7,213 bases of DNA from a bacterium (GTDB lineage Bacteria; Patescibacteriota; Minisyncoccia; UBA6257; GWB1-50-10). Positions 1 through 6,125 of the stretch are shown here, in pieces. The stretch covers positions 1 through 7,213 of the forward strand of contig JAKAHT010000009.1 of NCBI GenBank assembly GCA_021814805.1, in the 5' to 3' direction. Positions within the stretch are counted from its first letter, which is position 1, and every line of letters starts with the position of its first letter. The translations under genes were made by a program, and so were the position numbers. The notes under the pieces are model-generated. The model ran no database searches, was not told where the DNA came from, and was given only the letters and a program-made list of their open reading frames with translations.

Positions 1-1318
1 CATGTATCTCGACGGAGGTTTGATTGTCGGCCGCCGTTGAAAATACCTGAGTCTTGGAAGTCGGGACGGTCGTATTTTTGGCTATCATGGGCGTTGAAAC
101 TCCTCCCAATGTTTCTATGCTCAAAGTCAGAGGCGTCACATCAAGAAGAAGAATGTCTTTGACGTCTCCTTGGAGTATTCCGGCTTCCACAGCCGCTCCG
201 ATGGCCACTACCTCGTCGGGGTTTATGCCCTTATGAGGATCTTTTCCAAAAAGCTTCTTTACCGCCTCCTGGATGGCCGGCATTCTGGTTTGTCCGCCGA
301 CCAAAAGTATTTCGTTTATATCCGAAAGCTTCAATCCGGCTCCCTTGGGCGAAGGCGATTCAACCGCTTCCTTAACGAGCTCAATCGAATGATCAATCAT
401 GTCTTTGACCAAATCTTCGAGTTTGGCTCTTGTGATTTTCATGAGAAAATGTTTCGGCCCACTCGCATCTGATGTGACATAAGGAAGGTTTATTTCTGTT
501 TCCATAACGGTCGAAAGCTCATGCTTGGCCCTTTCAGCAGCCTCCTTGAGCCTTTGAAGAGCCAAGGTGTCCTTTGATAAATCTATACCTTCCTGCTTTT
601 TGTATTCGGAAACCAGATATTCCATTATCCTTTTATCAAAATCGTCTCCGCCGAGATGGGTGTCACCACCAGTGGCTTTGACTTCTACGGTATTATCGCC
701 GACTTCCAGAATGGAAATATCGAAAGTTCCTCCTCCGAAATCATAAACCACTATTTTTTCATTTTTCTGCCTGTTAAGCCCATAAGCCAAGGCAGCTGCT
801 GTCGGCTCGTTTAATATTCTCCTCACCTTGAATCCGGCTATTTCCCCGGCATTCTTGGTGGCCTGTCTTTGGCTATCATCGAAATAAGCCGGCACAGTTA
901 TGACCACTTCGTCTATTTTTTCTCCGAGTTTAGCTTCTGCATCGGCCTTCATTTTCTGAAGAACCATAGCCGAAATTTCTTCCGGCTTGTACCATCTGTC
1001 TCCCATCTTTATATCCACTCCGCCGCTTTCCGAATTTTTTATTTCATAAGGCAGCCAAGCTTTGTCGCGGTCGACTTCAGGATCATTGAATTTGCGGCCG
1101 ATAAGTCTTTTCACCGAATAAATGGTGTTTTTGGGATTGACCACCGCCTGCCTTTTGGCCAAAAGTCCGACCAGCCGTTCGTTTGATTTTGATAAAGCGA
1201 CTATGGAAGGCGTGGTCCTCAAACCTTCCGAATTTTCCAAAACTTTCGGCTCGCCGCCCTCTACGACGGCCATCGCCGAATTTGTCGTACCTAAATCTAT
1301 TCCTAATATTTTACTCAT
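1..1318 (-). CDS. dnaK: Molecular chaperone DnaK (Hsp70), C-terminus cut off by window edge
   Basis: DnaK is the cytoplasmic ATP-dependent Hsp70 chaperone; it binds exposed hydrophobic peptides and works with GrpE and DnaJ. The reading frame runs from the ATG at 1318 to the window edge, giving 439 codons of a protein usually near 630-640 residues. The ATPase domain is complete: phosphate loop DLGTTNS at 8-14, a lysine at 70 in SVKRLIGR, VPAYFDD at 142-148, DFGGGTFD at 193-200, and VGGQTRMP at 340-347. The interdomain linker DILLLD is at 388-393, followed by the start of the substrate-binding beta domain (TPLTLSIET, then STAADNQ). It contains the segment near residues 75-100 found in Gram-negative-type DnaK and absent from Firmicutes and archaeal versions. 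It starts 16 bases after grpE with an A-rich leader and no Shine-Dalgarno sequence. It is likely transcribed from the CIRCE-controlled hrcA promoter. Identity is certain. Confidence 0.99.
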   Translation of the reverse strand, partial: MSKILGIDLGTTNSAMAVVEGGEPKVLENSEGLRTTPSIVALSKSNERLVGLLAKRQAVVNPKNTIYSVKRLIGRKFNDPEVDRDKAWLPYEIKNSESGGVDIKMGDRWYKPEEISAMVLQKMKADAEAKLGEKIDEVVITVPAYFDDSQRQATKNAGEIAGFKVRRILNEPTAAALAYGLNRQKNEKIVVYDFGGGTFDISILEVGDNTVEVKATGGDTHLGGDDFDKRIMEYLVSEYKKQEGIDLSKDTLALQRLKEAAERAKHELSTVMETEINLPYVTSDASGPKHFLMKITRAKLEDLVKDMIDHSIELVKEAVESPSPKGAGLKLSDINEILLVGGQTRMPAIQEAVKKLFGKDPHKGINPDEVVAIGAAVEAGILQGDVKDILLLDVTPLTLSIETLGGVSTPMIAKNTTVPTSKTQVFSTAADNQTSVEIH

Positions 1319-1334
1319 ATTTTTTTGTTTTTAT

Positions 1335-1805
1335 TTATTGATTTTGACCTTTAGAAACTTTTACTCTCGACGGACGGATAGTCTTGCCATGGAGTTTGTA
1401 ACCGGCCGTTACTTCTTCGGATATGGTGCCGGGCGGAGACTCTGCGGCCACTTCTTCCACCGCTTCATGGATACTGGTATCAAGCTTATCCCCTTTCTCA
1501 ACTTGTATTTTTTCCAAACCGTGTCTCTTCAAAATATCTTCCAGCTGATTTTTTATTAAGATTATCCCTCTTTTGGCTGGATCGTGCTCGTCTATTATGG
1601 AAAGTCCCAGATCAAAACTGTCGAGGACCGCTAAGAGTTCCAAAATCATCGACTGGTTGCCGAATTTAATTAAATTCTCCAATCTCGAATTTTCTTCTTT
1701 TTTGTAATTTATAAGATCCGCTTTGGCTCTTTTCCAACCATCCAAATATTCGTCCCTTTCTTTGGTTATCCTTTCTATTTCGTTTTCTTTTTTTTCTTCG
1801 TCCAT
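1335..1805 (-). CDS. grpE: Nucleotide exchange factor GrpE
   Basis: GrpE is the cytoplasmic co-chaperone that releases ADP from DnaK and so resets its peptide-binding cycle. At 156 residues it is at the short end of the family (about 150-200). Residues 5-45 are highly charged and heptad-like, as expected for the long dimerising helix. Residues 50-95 fit the helical bundle (MILELLAVLDSFDLGL). Residues 97-152 form the beta domain that contacts DnaK, with the family signature near the end: VEEVAAESPPGTISEEV, then GYKLHGKTIRPSRVKV. The acidic, disordered N-terminal tail of many GrpE proteins is nearly absent. It starts 9 bases after the hrcA stop and ends 16 bases before dnaK. No Shine-Dalgarno sequence precedes the ATG, so translation may be coupled to hrcA. 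Identity is secure from the signature and the hrcA-grpE-dnaK context. Confidence 0.97.
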   Translation of the reverse strand: MDEEKKENEIERITKERDEYLDGWKRAKADLINYKKEENSRLENLIKFGNQSMILELLAVLDSFDLGLSIIDEHDPAKRGIILIKNQLEDILKRHGLEKIQVEKGDKLDTSIHEAVEEVAAESPPGTISEEVTAGYKLHGKTIRPSRVKVSKGQNQ

Positions 1806-1814
1806 TTCTTTGGT

Positions 1815-2510
1815 TTATTTTTTAATCGACTCATTTAACATTTCAAAGAGTCCCAGAGGCTTCGCATAATCCATTCTCTTGGGACCGATGGCTAAAATGA
1901 AGAACACGTCATCGTTAATCTTAAGACAGTCCGCCACAACCGATATGTCCCGGCTTCTCACAAACGGATTCTTGCCTATGAAAACTTTAGGCCAATTTTC
2001 ACTGTCTTCTTCGAAAGCCGACTTTATTTTCCTAGGAATCATCTCGAAATCTCTGACTACGCCGACCAACTCTTCCTTATCCTCTACGTCGAGCCCGTAA
2101 AGCAAATCATAAAGTCCGCTTGTCCAAACCTCATTATTTTTCGATCCGTAGCCCACGGAAAGCATTTTTAATTCCCCTGAAATGTCTTCTATAAAAGAAT
2201 TGACTTCGCCTTTCAAAAATTTCATCACATAATTCCTGAAATCGGCTTCCGGATAATTGGCCTTGAATCCATCTTTCAATATTTCGCCGACTAAGAATTT
2301 ATAAGCTTTATCCGAAGGAAAACGTCCTCCCGAAGGGTGGTTTTGATAAAAATAACCATCTTCGGAGAGGTCGTTCAGTTCCCTGCGGATCATGGCCGGC
2401 CTGATTCCGAAATCGTAGGCGTCATAAAGGCTTTCAGAAGTTATCGGCTTGCCCGTCTTGATAAAATCCTCTACGGCAGTCTTGAGTATTTCCTTGGACC
2501 TGTCTCTCAT
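1815..2510 (-). CDS. hrcA: Heat-inducible transcription repressor HrcA, short form
   Basis: HrcA represses class I heat-shock genes by binding the CIRCE operator; GroEL usually keeps it active and heat relieves repression. This protein has 231 residues against about 340 in typical HrcA. Residues 1-75 are the winged-helix DNA-binding domain, matching the family in ILKTAVEDFIKTGKPITSESL, IRPAMIRRELNDLSEDGY and HPSGGRFPSDKAYKFLV. The C-terminus also matches: a GLYDLL segment at 132-137, FIGKNPF at 177-183, and the hallmark GPKRMDYAK at 209-217. What is missing is the middle of the GAF-like domain with its inserted dimerising subdomain. The ATG at 2510 is chosen because it begins the helix that starts all HrcA proteins; an upstream ATG at 2517 is out of frame. 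The start lies only 8 bases from the -10 box, so the mRNA is likely leaderless. CIRCE directly upstream suggests autoregulation. Confidence 0.93.
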   Translation of the reverse strand: MRDRSKEILKTAVEDFIKTGKPITSESLYDAYDFGIRPAMIRRELNDLSEDGYFYQNHPSGGRFPSDKAYKFLVGEILKDGFKANYPEADFRNYVMKFLKGEVNSFIEDISGELKMLSVGYGSKNNEVWTSGLYDLLYGLDVEDKEELVGVVRDFEMIPRKIKSAFEEDSENWPKVFIGKNPFVRSRDISVVADCLKINDDVFFILAIGPKRMDYAKPLGLFEMLNESIKK

Positions 2511-2518
2511 TGGTCATA

Positions 2519-2546
2519 ATTATATATTAGCACTCGACTATGTCAA
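2519..2546 (-). promoter_or_regulatory. Sigma70-type promoter of the hrcA-grpE-dnaK operon
   Basis: On the minus strand a perfect -35 box TTGACA lies at 2546-2541 and a perfect -10 box TATAAT at 2524-2519, separated by 16 bases. There is no extended -10 TG. Transcription should begin about 7 bases past the -10 box, near 2512-2510, which is at or within two bases of the hrcA ATG. The CIRCE operator covers the -35 box and most of the spacer, so bound HrcA should block RNA polymerase directly. The start site is inferred, not measured. Confidence 0.88.
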
Positions 2547-2553
2547 GTGCTAA
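2527..2553. promoter_or_regulatory. CIRCE operator (HrcA binding site)
   Basis: The plus strand reads TTAGCACTC (2527-2535), a 9-base spacer (2536-2544), then AAGTGCTAA (2545-2553). The consensus CIRCE is TTAGCACTC-N9-GAGTGCTAA, so 17 of 18 arm bases match and the spacer length is exact. The single deviation is at 2545, the innermost base of one arm. Together with the adjacent hrcA gene this makes the assignment near certain. It overlaps the -35 box and spacer of the hrcA promoter. Confidence 0.96.
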
Positions 2554-2590
2554 AAAGCCAAAAGCAGTCAGGTGATATGTTAGTTTATCT

Positions 2591-3379
2591 CTATGGGCAG
2601 GCGGCAGCTGAAGTCACGAGGGTGCCGGAAGCGTTGACGCCGACCAAGAAACATGAACCTCCGGGAGCCATAAGTATCAGACCTTGGTTGGAGCTCGTGA
2701 AACCCACATTCCCATTGGCTTTCATTGCCGTAGCTCCGGAAACTCCTGAACCGGAATACACGATTCCCGAAACGTTTACGTTGCCGCTGAAATATCCGTT
2801 GCCCCAAGGATTAGCCAAGGAACCCAGATCAAGCGAAGTGGAACTCGCCGGATAAATGGAGGAATCAAAAGTGGCTGCCGAAATTCTGGCTACGGCCACC
2901 TGAAGAGATTGAGTAAATTGACTCGATGGGTTGGGATTGTTATAGGACATGGAAACGTTCATTTGTACTATAGCTGCTCCTCCGGGATTTTCATATTTGG
3001 TCACGGAAAAATTGGTTACGTTGACGCTGCTATTGGTAAGAGCCACCGGAGAACTTGATCCTTGGTCCAGATAAATAGTCGTACCACTCGCATAAACGCT
3101 CGTTGGGTCAAGGGAAGATGAGGCCATCCTTAAATTCAAAGTGGAAGTGGTAACATTATCTGTCATATCTATCAGGCTCGAGTTTTGAACCAATTGTTTC
3201 ACCACGTCGGAAACAAAACTTATCTGATGATTTACTTCATTCATGGCTCCCTGCCTAAGCTGTATTCTTGTAAAAGTGGTCAAAATAGCCACCAAGAAAA
3301 CCGCGCTGACGGCAAAAATAGCCACATAAACCAAAAGTTCAACTAGAGAGAAGGCTTTTTTGTCTTTTAACCTGTTCAT
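2591..3379 (-). CDS. Type IV pilin-like (pseudopilin) protein with tail-fibre-like C-terminus
   Basis: The 262-residue protein begins with a class III signal: a short basic leader (MNRLKDKKA), then FSLVELLVYVAIFAV, with the conserved glutamate at position 5 of the predicted mature chain. Prepilin peptidase would cut between Ala9 and Phe10; alanine replaces the usual glycine at -1. The hydrophobic helix spans about 10-35. Residues 40-170 are polar and rich in Ser, Thr, Asn and Val, as in a minor-pilin beta head. Residues 182-205 (LDLGSLANPWGNGYFSGNVN) resemble the LGS-W-Y-SG motif seen in phage tail-fibre and similar surface proteins. The end has two cysteines, Cys243 and Cys261, the latter in a terminal Cys-Pro. 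It follows the FtsQ-like gene by 35 bases; no Shine-Dalgarno sequence is visible. No pilus ATPase, PilC or PilD gene lies nearby, so its machine is unknown. Confidence 0.85.
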   Translation of the reverse strand: MNRLKDKKAFSLVELLVYVAIFAVSAVFLVAILTTFTRIQLRQGAMNEVNHQISFVSDVVKQLVQNSSLIDMTDNVTTSTLNLRMASSSLDPTSVYASGTTIYLDQGSSSPVALTNSSVNVTNFSVTKYENPGGAAIVQMNVSMSYNNPNPSSQFTQSLQVAVARISAATFDSSIYPASSTSLDLGSLANPWGNGYFSGNVNVSGIVYSGSGVSGATAMKANGNVGFTSSNQGLILMAPGGSCFLVGVNASGTLVTSAAACP

Positions 3380-3414
3380 GGTCTTTTTTTAATCATAACA
3401 CAATCTGCTTGGTA

Positions 3415-4224
3415 TTATTTGTAATAAATTCTCTCGGGAACCCGGAAATCGACATAAGAAATCTTGCTGAAATTCATCCTGGACGACAGGTTACTTAAGA
3501 TATAGCTCAAATTATCGGGTATGAAATTGAAACTGAAATAAAAATCAGGACCGGTCATGGTTTTTATCCGCCATTCTCTCAATGATAGATCGTCGATATC
3601 TATCTCAGAGACTGAAAAATCGTTTTGTTTCATAATTTTCAATGTATTTATGAGATTTTCGAACCAAGACTTATCCGGCAATATGCTTTCTCCTAAAATA
3701 AAATGACGCCCGGTAAAGTCATTAATGCTTAAAATTAACGGACCCTGAACGCTCGGTGATGAAGAAAATATTACTCCTTGATCGTCGAAAACGAAGCAAG
3801 AAGTACTCGTGGCTTCGCAAACGACTCCGTAAGGCGTCCTCGGCGAAGCTTCTATGGATATCGTTCTTCTAAATAAATTCAATCCCACATTTAAATTTTT
3901 AACCGAGGGCAAATCATATAAATAATTAGGCTTATGCCCCAGAGACCAAAATAAAATATTTTCCGGCCCGAAGACGGCCCTTAATTTATTTCTCATCATG
4001 TCTTTTTCCAAATAAGACAAAAGGCTGGAATTAGCTATGTTTGTTTGATTCAAAAAATTGACTCCTGACACATTAAGCCCGCTCCAGGAAATGGCTGCTT
4101 TGACGATAAACACCATGATCAAAAAAATCACGGAAAGCGAAGAAATTATTATCCAAAATCTGATTTTCTTTTTCTTACTTTTTCTCGTCTCGTGGAGATT
4201 ATAATTTTGGAGAGTTTCCTTCAT
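3415..4224 (-). CDS. FtsQ/DivIB-like bitopic membrane protein
   Basis: The 269-residue protein has a lysine-rich cytoplasmic N-terminus (residues 12-22), one transmembrane helix at about 22-43, and a large outside domain. This is the topology of FtsQ/DivIB, the divisome scaffold that joins FtsL/FtsB to the septal synthase. Just after the membrane, residues 49-128 fit a POTRA-like fold: a strand at LNVSGVNFLN, then helices, then LPSVKNLNVGLNLFRRTISIEASPRTP, where FtsQ proteins have a P-x-V...P-x-tL-x-I-x-v pattern. The last residues, YVDFRVPERIYYK at 257-269, match the common FtsQ ending (IDLRF...VYYK). Two cysteines, 136 and 143, could form a disulfide outside the cell. It starts 6 bases after the PKD-protein stop. 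No other division gene is in view, and similarity is by pattern only, so the family call is moderate and no gene symbol is given. Confidence 0.62.
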   Translation of the reverse strand: MKETLQNYNLHETRKSKKKKIRFWIIISSLSVIFLIMVFIVKAAISWSGLNVSGVNFLNQTNIANSSLLSYLEKDMMRNKLRAVFGPENILFWSLGHKPNYLYDLPSVKNLNVGLNLFRRTISIEASPRTPYGVVCEATSTSCFVFDDQGVIFSSSPSVQGPLILSINDFTGRHFILGESILPDKSWFENLINTLKIMKQNDFSVSEIDIDDLSLREWRIKTMTGPDFYFSFNFIPDNLSYILSNLSSRMNFSKISYVDFRVPERIYYK

Positions 4225-4230
4225 TTGGTT

Positions 4231-4842
4231 TTATTCTAACACCCTTATCGGAAATGAATAAGAATTTTCGCTGCCAGAAACGGAAGCGGTTATATTTATT
4301 ATGTAATCCCCTGCCTTGGACCATGAATGAGAGGCAACGGTAATCTTATTCAAGCCGCTTCCGGTACCGTCTTCAGAAAGACCGTCGCCCCACTTTATTT
4401 CATAAGCCCCGTCGGATACCAAGGAAATATAAACCGGCTCCGAAACGTGCGTCAGAAAAGAAACCGTCGGCGGAGGAACAGAGAAAGAGCCGGCAGTCGA
4501 CGAAGTTATTGATATAACTTGATTGCTTACAAAAGAGGCCGAGGAAACCAAGGAAGATGCGGGCACGGAAGAAGAAGATCCTGATACGGCGTTTTCAAGA
4601 GAATAAGCTTTGTCTCCCAGCCATTTTGCCAAATCGGCCGCGTTTTTCTTTATTATCGATTCGGCGTCCGAAAATATGGAATTCTTGGCTTGAGTCAAAA
4701 CTTCAGACCCTTTTTCCTTGGCCGTATCGGCGGCTTTCGAGATTTTGCCCGAAAGATACCATTCGTTATACCCCAAATAAATAACATAAATAGCGCCCGA
4801 CAATACGAGAACGCCGAAGAAAAATTTTAAGAATTTCTTCAT
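4231..4842 (-). CDS. Membrane-anchored protein with C-terminal PKD-like domain
   Basis: I do not recognise this 203-residue protein as a named family. Residues 5-24 are a hydrophobic helix after a basic start (MKKFLKFF), either a membrane anchor or an uncleaved signal. Residues 31-85 are charged and helical (many Lys, Ala, Glu, Asp), possibly a short coiled coil. Residues 86-125 are a Ser-, Ala- and Val-rich linker. Residues 126-203 look like one PKD (polycystic-kidney-disease type) beta sandwich: YEIKWGDG at 147-154, SHSW at 171-174, AGDY at 177-180 and a final strand ITASVSG. In other proteins PKD domains act as extracellular spacers or adhesion modules; the same is inferred here. It starts 2 bases after the serS stop and ends 6 bases before the FtsQ-like gene, so it is almost surely co-transcribed with both. 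Confidence 0.75.
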   Translation of the reverse strand: MKKFLKFFFGVLVLSGAIYVIYLGYNEWYLSGKISKAADTAKEKGSEVLTQAKNSIFSDAESIIKKNAADLAKWLGDKAYSLENAVSGSSSSVPASSLVSSASFVSNQVISITSSTAGSFSVPPPTVSFLTHVSEPVYISLVSDGAYEIKWGDGLSEDGTGSGLNKITVASHSWSKAGDYIINITASVSGSENSYSFPIRVLE

Positions 4843-4844
4843 TC

Positions 4845-6110
4845 TTAAATCTTGATTTTATCTTTGCCTAAATATTCTCTTAAAACTTTAGGTACCTCTA
4901 TTTCTCCATTTTCCGTTTGATAATTTTCTATTATGGCGATAAGCATCCTTCCCACGGCAAAACCAGTGGCATTCAAAGCATGGAGCAGCTCTTTTTTACC
5001 TTCTTTATTTTTGAACTTGGCGTTTATTCCCCTCGTTTGAAAATCGGTGGTATTGGAACAGGAATTGGTTTCACGATATTCTCCGTTTTCTCCCTGACCG
5101 GGCATCCAGGTTTCAACGTCAAATTGTCGGGCGTCCGTCCAACCCATATCCCCCGTGCATATTTCAACGACGCGGTAAGGGAGATCCAGGGATCCCACAA
5201 GTTTTTCTTGCATCGAAAGGAGAAATTTATGTTCCTTTTCCGAATCTTCCGGTTTGACGAACGAGTACATTTCCACTTTGTCGAATTGATGGACTCTTAA
5301 TATACCCTTGGTATCTTTTCCATACGATCCAGCCTCTCTTCTGAAGCAAGTAGAAAAACCGACGTATCTTCTCGGCAAAGACGACTCTTCGAAAACTTCT
5401 CCGCGGCCCAAGGGACCTAAGGTATGCTCAGAACTCCCCACAAGATAAAGTTCGTCTTTGGGGAGAAAATATTTATCCTCTTTTTGATCCGAAGACAGCC
5501 GGCCCATTTCCTTATAAACTTGAGGTGAAATCATAACGGGCGGCACAACCGGAACAAAACCTTCTTTGATCAAAGTATCGAAAGCTAGCTTTACGAGACC
5601 GAATTCCAAAAGAGCCGCATCACCCATGAGATACCCAAAACGACTGCCTGATATTTCGGTTGCTTTTTTGACGTTTATTATTCCCAAATGTTCGGCCAAA
5701 GAAAGATAATCTTTGGGTTTAAATTTAAAATCTCTTTTTTTGCCGGCGTTCTTTAAAACCTTATTCTCCGTTTCATCTTTTCCGACAGGCACATCGTCGA
5801 ACGGCAGGTTGGGAAACTTATTCAGCAAATCATCTCTTTTTGAAGTCAAAACGTCTCTTTCTGATTCTATGTCGCTTATCCTCTGTTTGAGTATTTGAGC
5901 CTTGCTTAAAAGATCCTGACTTTGATTGCGGCCCATTTCCCGACTGACCAAATTTTGTTCGGCACTCAAATCGTCCAAGGCCCTGGTCTTGTTACGCCAT
6001 TCTTCATCCAAGCGCAGGAACTTATCGACCAGTTTCGGATCGACTTTTTTCTTTAAAAGACCTTCTTTCACACGTTCCGGATTATTTCTTATTAAATTTA
6101 CATCAAGCAT
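4845..6110 (-). CDS. serS: Seryl-tRNA synthetase
   Basis: This class II enzyme attaches serine to tRNA-Ser, and to tRNA-Sec where present, in the cytoplasm. It is 421 residues, the normal bacterial length (about 420-430). The N-terminus MLDVNLIRNNPERVKEGL is typical, followed by the long tRNA-binding helical hairpin at about 30-98. The catalytic domain shows motif 1 around 170-191 (ending VPPVM), motif 2 at 256-276 (FRREAGSYGKDTKGILRVHQF) and motif 3 at 380-388 (NATGFAVGR). The segment ETNSCSNTTDFQTR at 347-360 is also characteristic. The serine-binding loop, TAE in E. coli, reads SSE at 226-228, a conservative change. The next residue after DFQTR is Gly where Arg is usual. It follows lysS by 15 bases; the leader is A-rich with no Shine-Dalgarno sequence. 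Identity is certain. Confidence 0.99.
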   Translation of the reverse strand: MLDVNLIRNNPERVKEGLLKKKVDPKLVDKFLRLDEEWRNKTRALDDLSAEQNLVSREMGRNQSQDLLSKAQILKQRISDIESERDVLTSKRDDLLNKFPNLPFDDVPVGKDETENKVLKNAGKKRDFKFKPKDYLSLAEHLGIINVKKATEISGSRFGYLMGDAALLEFGLVKLAFDTLIKEGFVPVVPPVMISPQVYKEMGRLSSDQKEDKYFLPKDELYLVGSSEHTLGPLGRGEVFEESSLPRRYVGFSTCFRREAGSYGKDTKGILRVHQFDKVEMYSFVKPEDSEKEHKFLLSMQEKLVGSLDLPYRVVEICTGDMGWTDARQFDVETWMPGQGENGEYRETNSCSNTTDFQTRGINAKFKNKEGKKELLHALNATGFAVGRMLIAIIENYQTENGEIEVPKVLREYLGKDKIKI

Positions 6111-6125
6111 TTTTTTATTTGATTA

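Noticed and set aside
54..1559. Plus-strand open frames over dnaK and grpE
   Set aside because: They lie opposite dnaK and grpE, whose conserved motifs fill the same bases on the minus strand; the plus-strand translations show no domain pattern.
2554..2590. Rho-independent terminator between the pilin gene and the hrcA promoter
   Set aside because: I found no GC-rich stem followed by a T run. The only strong palindrome is CIRCE, and it is followed by ATATATAATT rather than a T tract.
2547..2855. Plus-strand open frame of 102 codons starting inside the hrcA promoter region
   Set aside because: It overlaps CIRCE, the -35 box and the pilin C-terminus, has no recognisable domain, and lacks a ribosome-binding site. 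The minus-strand pilin explains the sequence.
3380..3414. Possible separate promoter before the pilin gene (TATGAT at 3392-3397 on the minus strand)
   Set aside because: There is no acceptable -35 box 16-18 bases upstream, and the gap is short and A-rich; read-through from the FtsQ-like gene is simpler.
4917..5300. Plus-strand open frame of 127 codons opposite serS
   Set aside because: It lies wholly inside the serS catalytic region, which is well conserved on the other strand.
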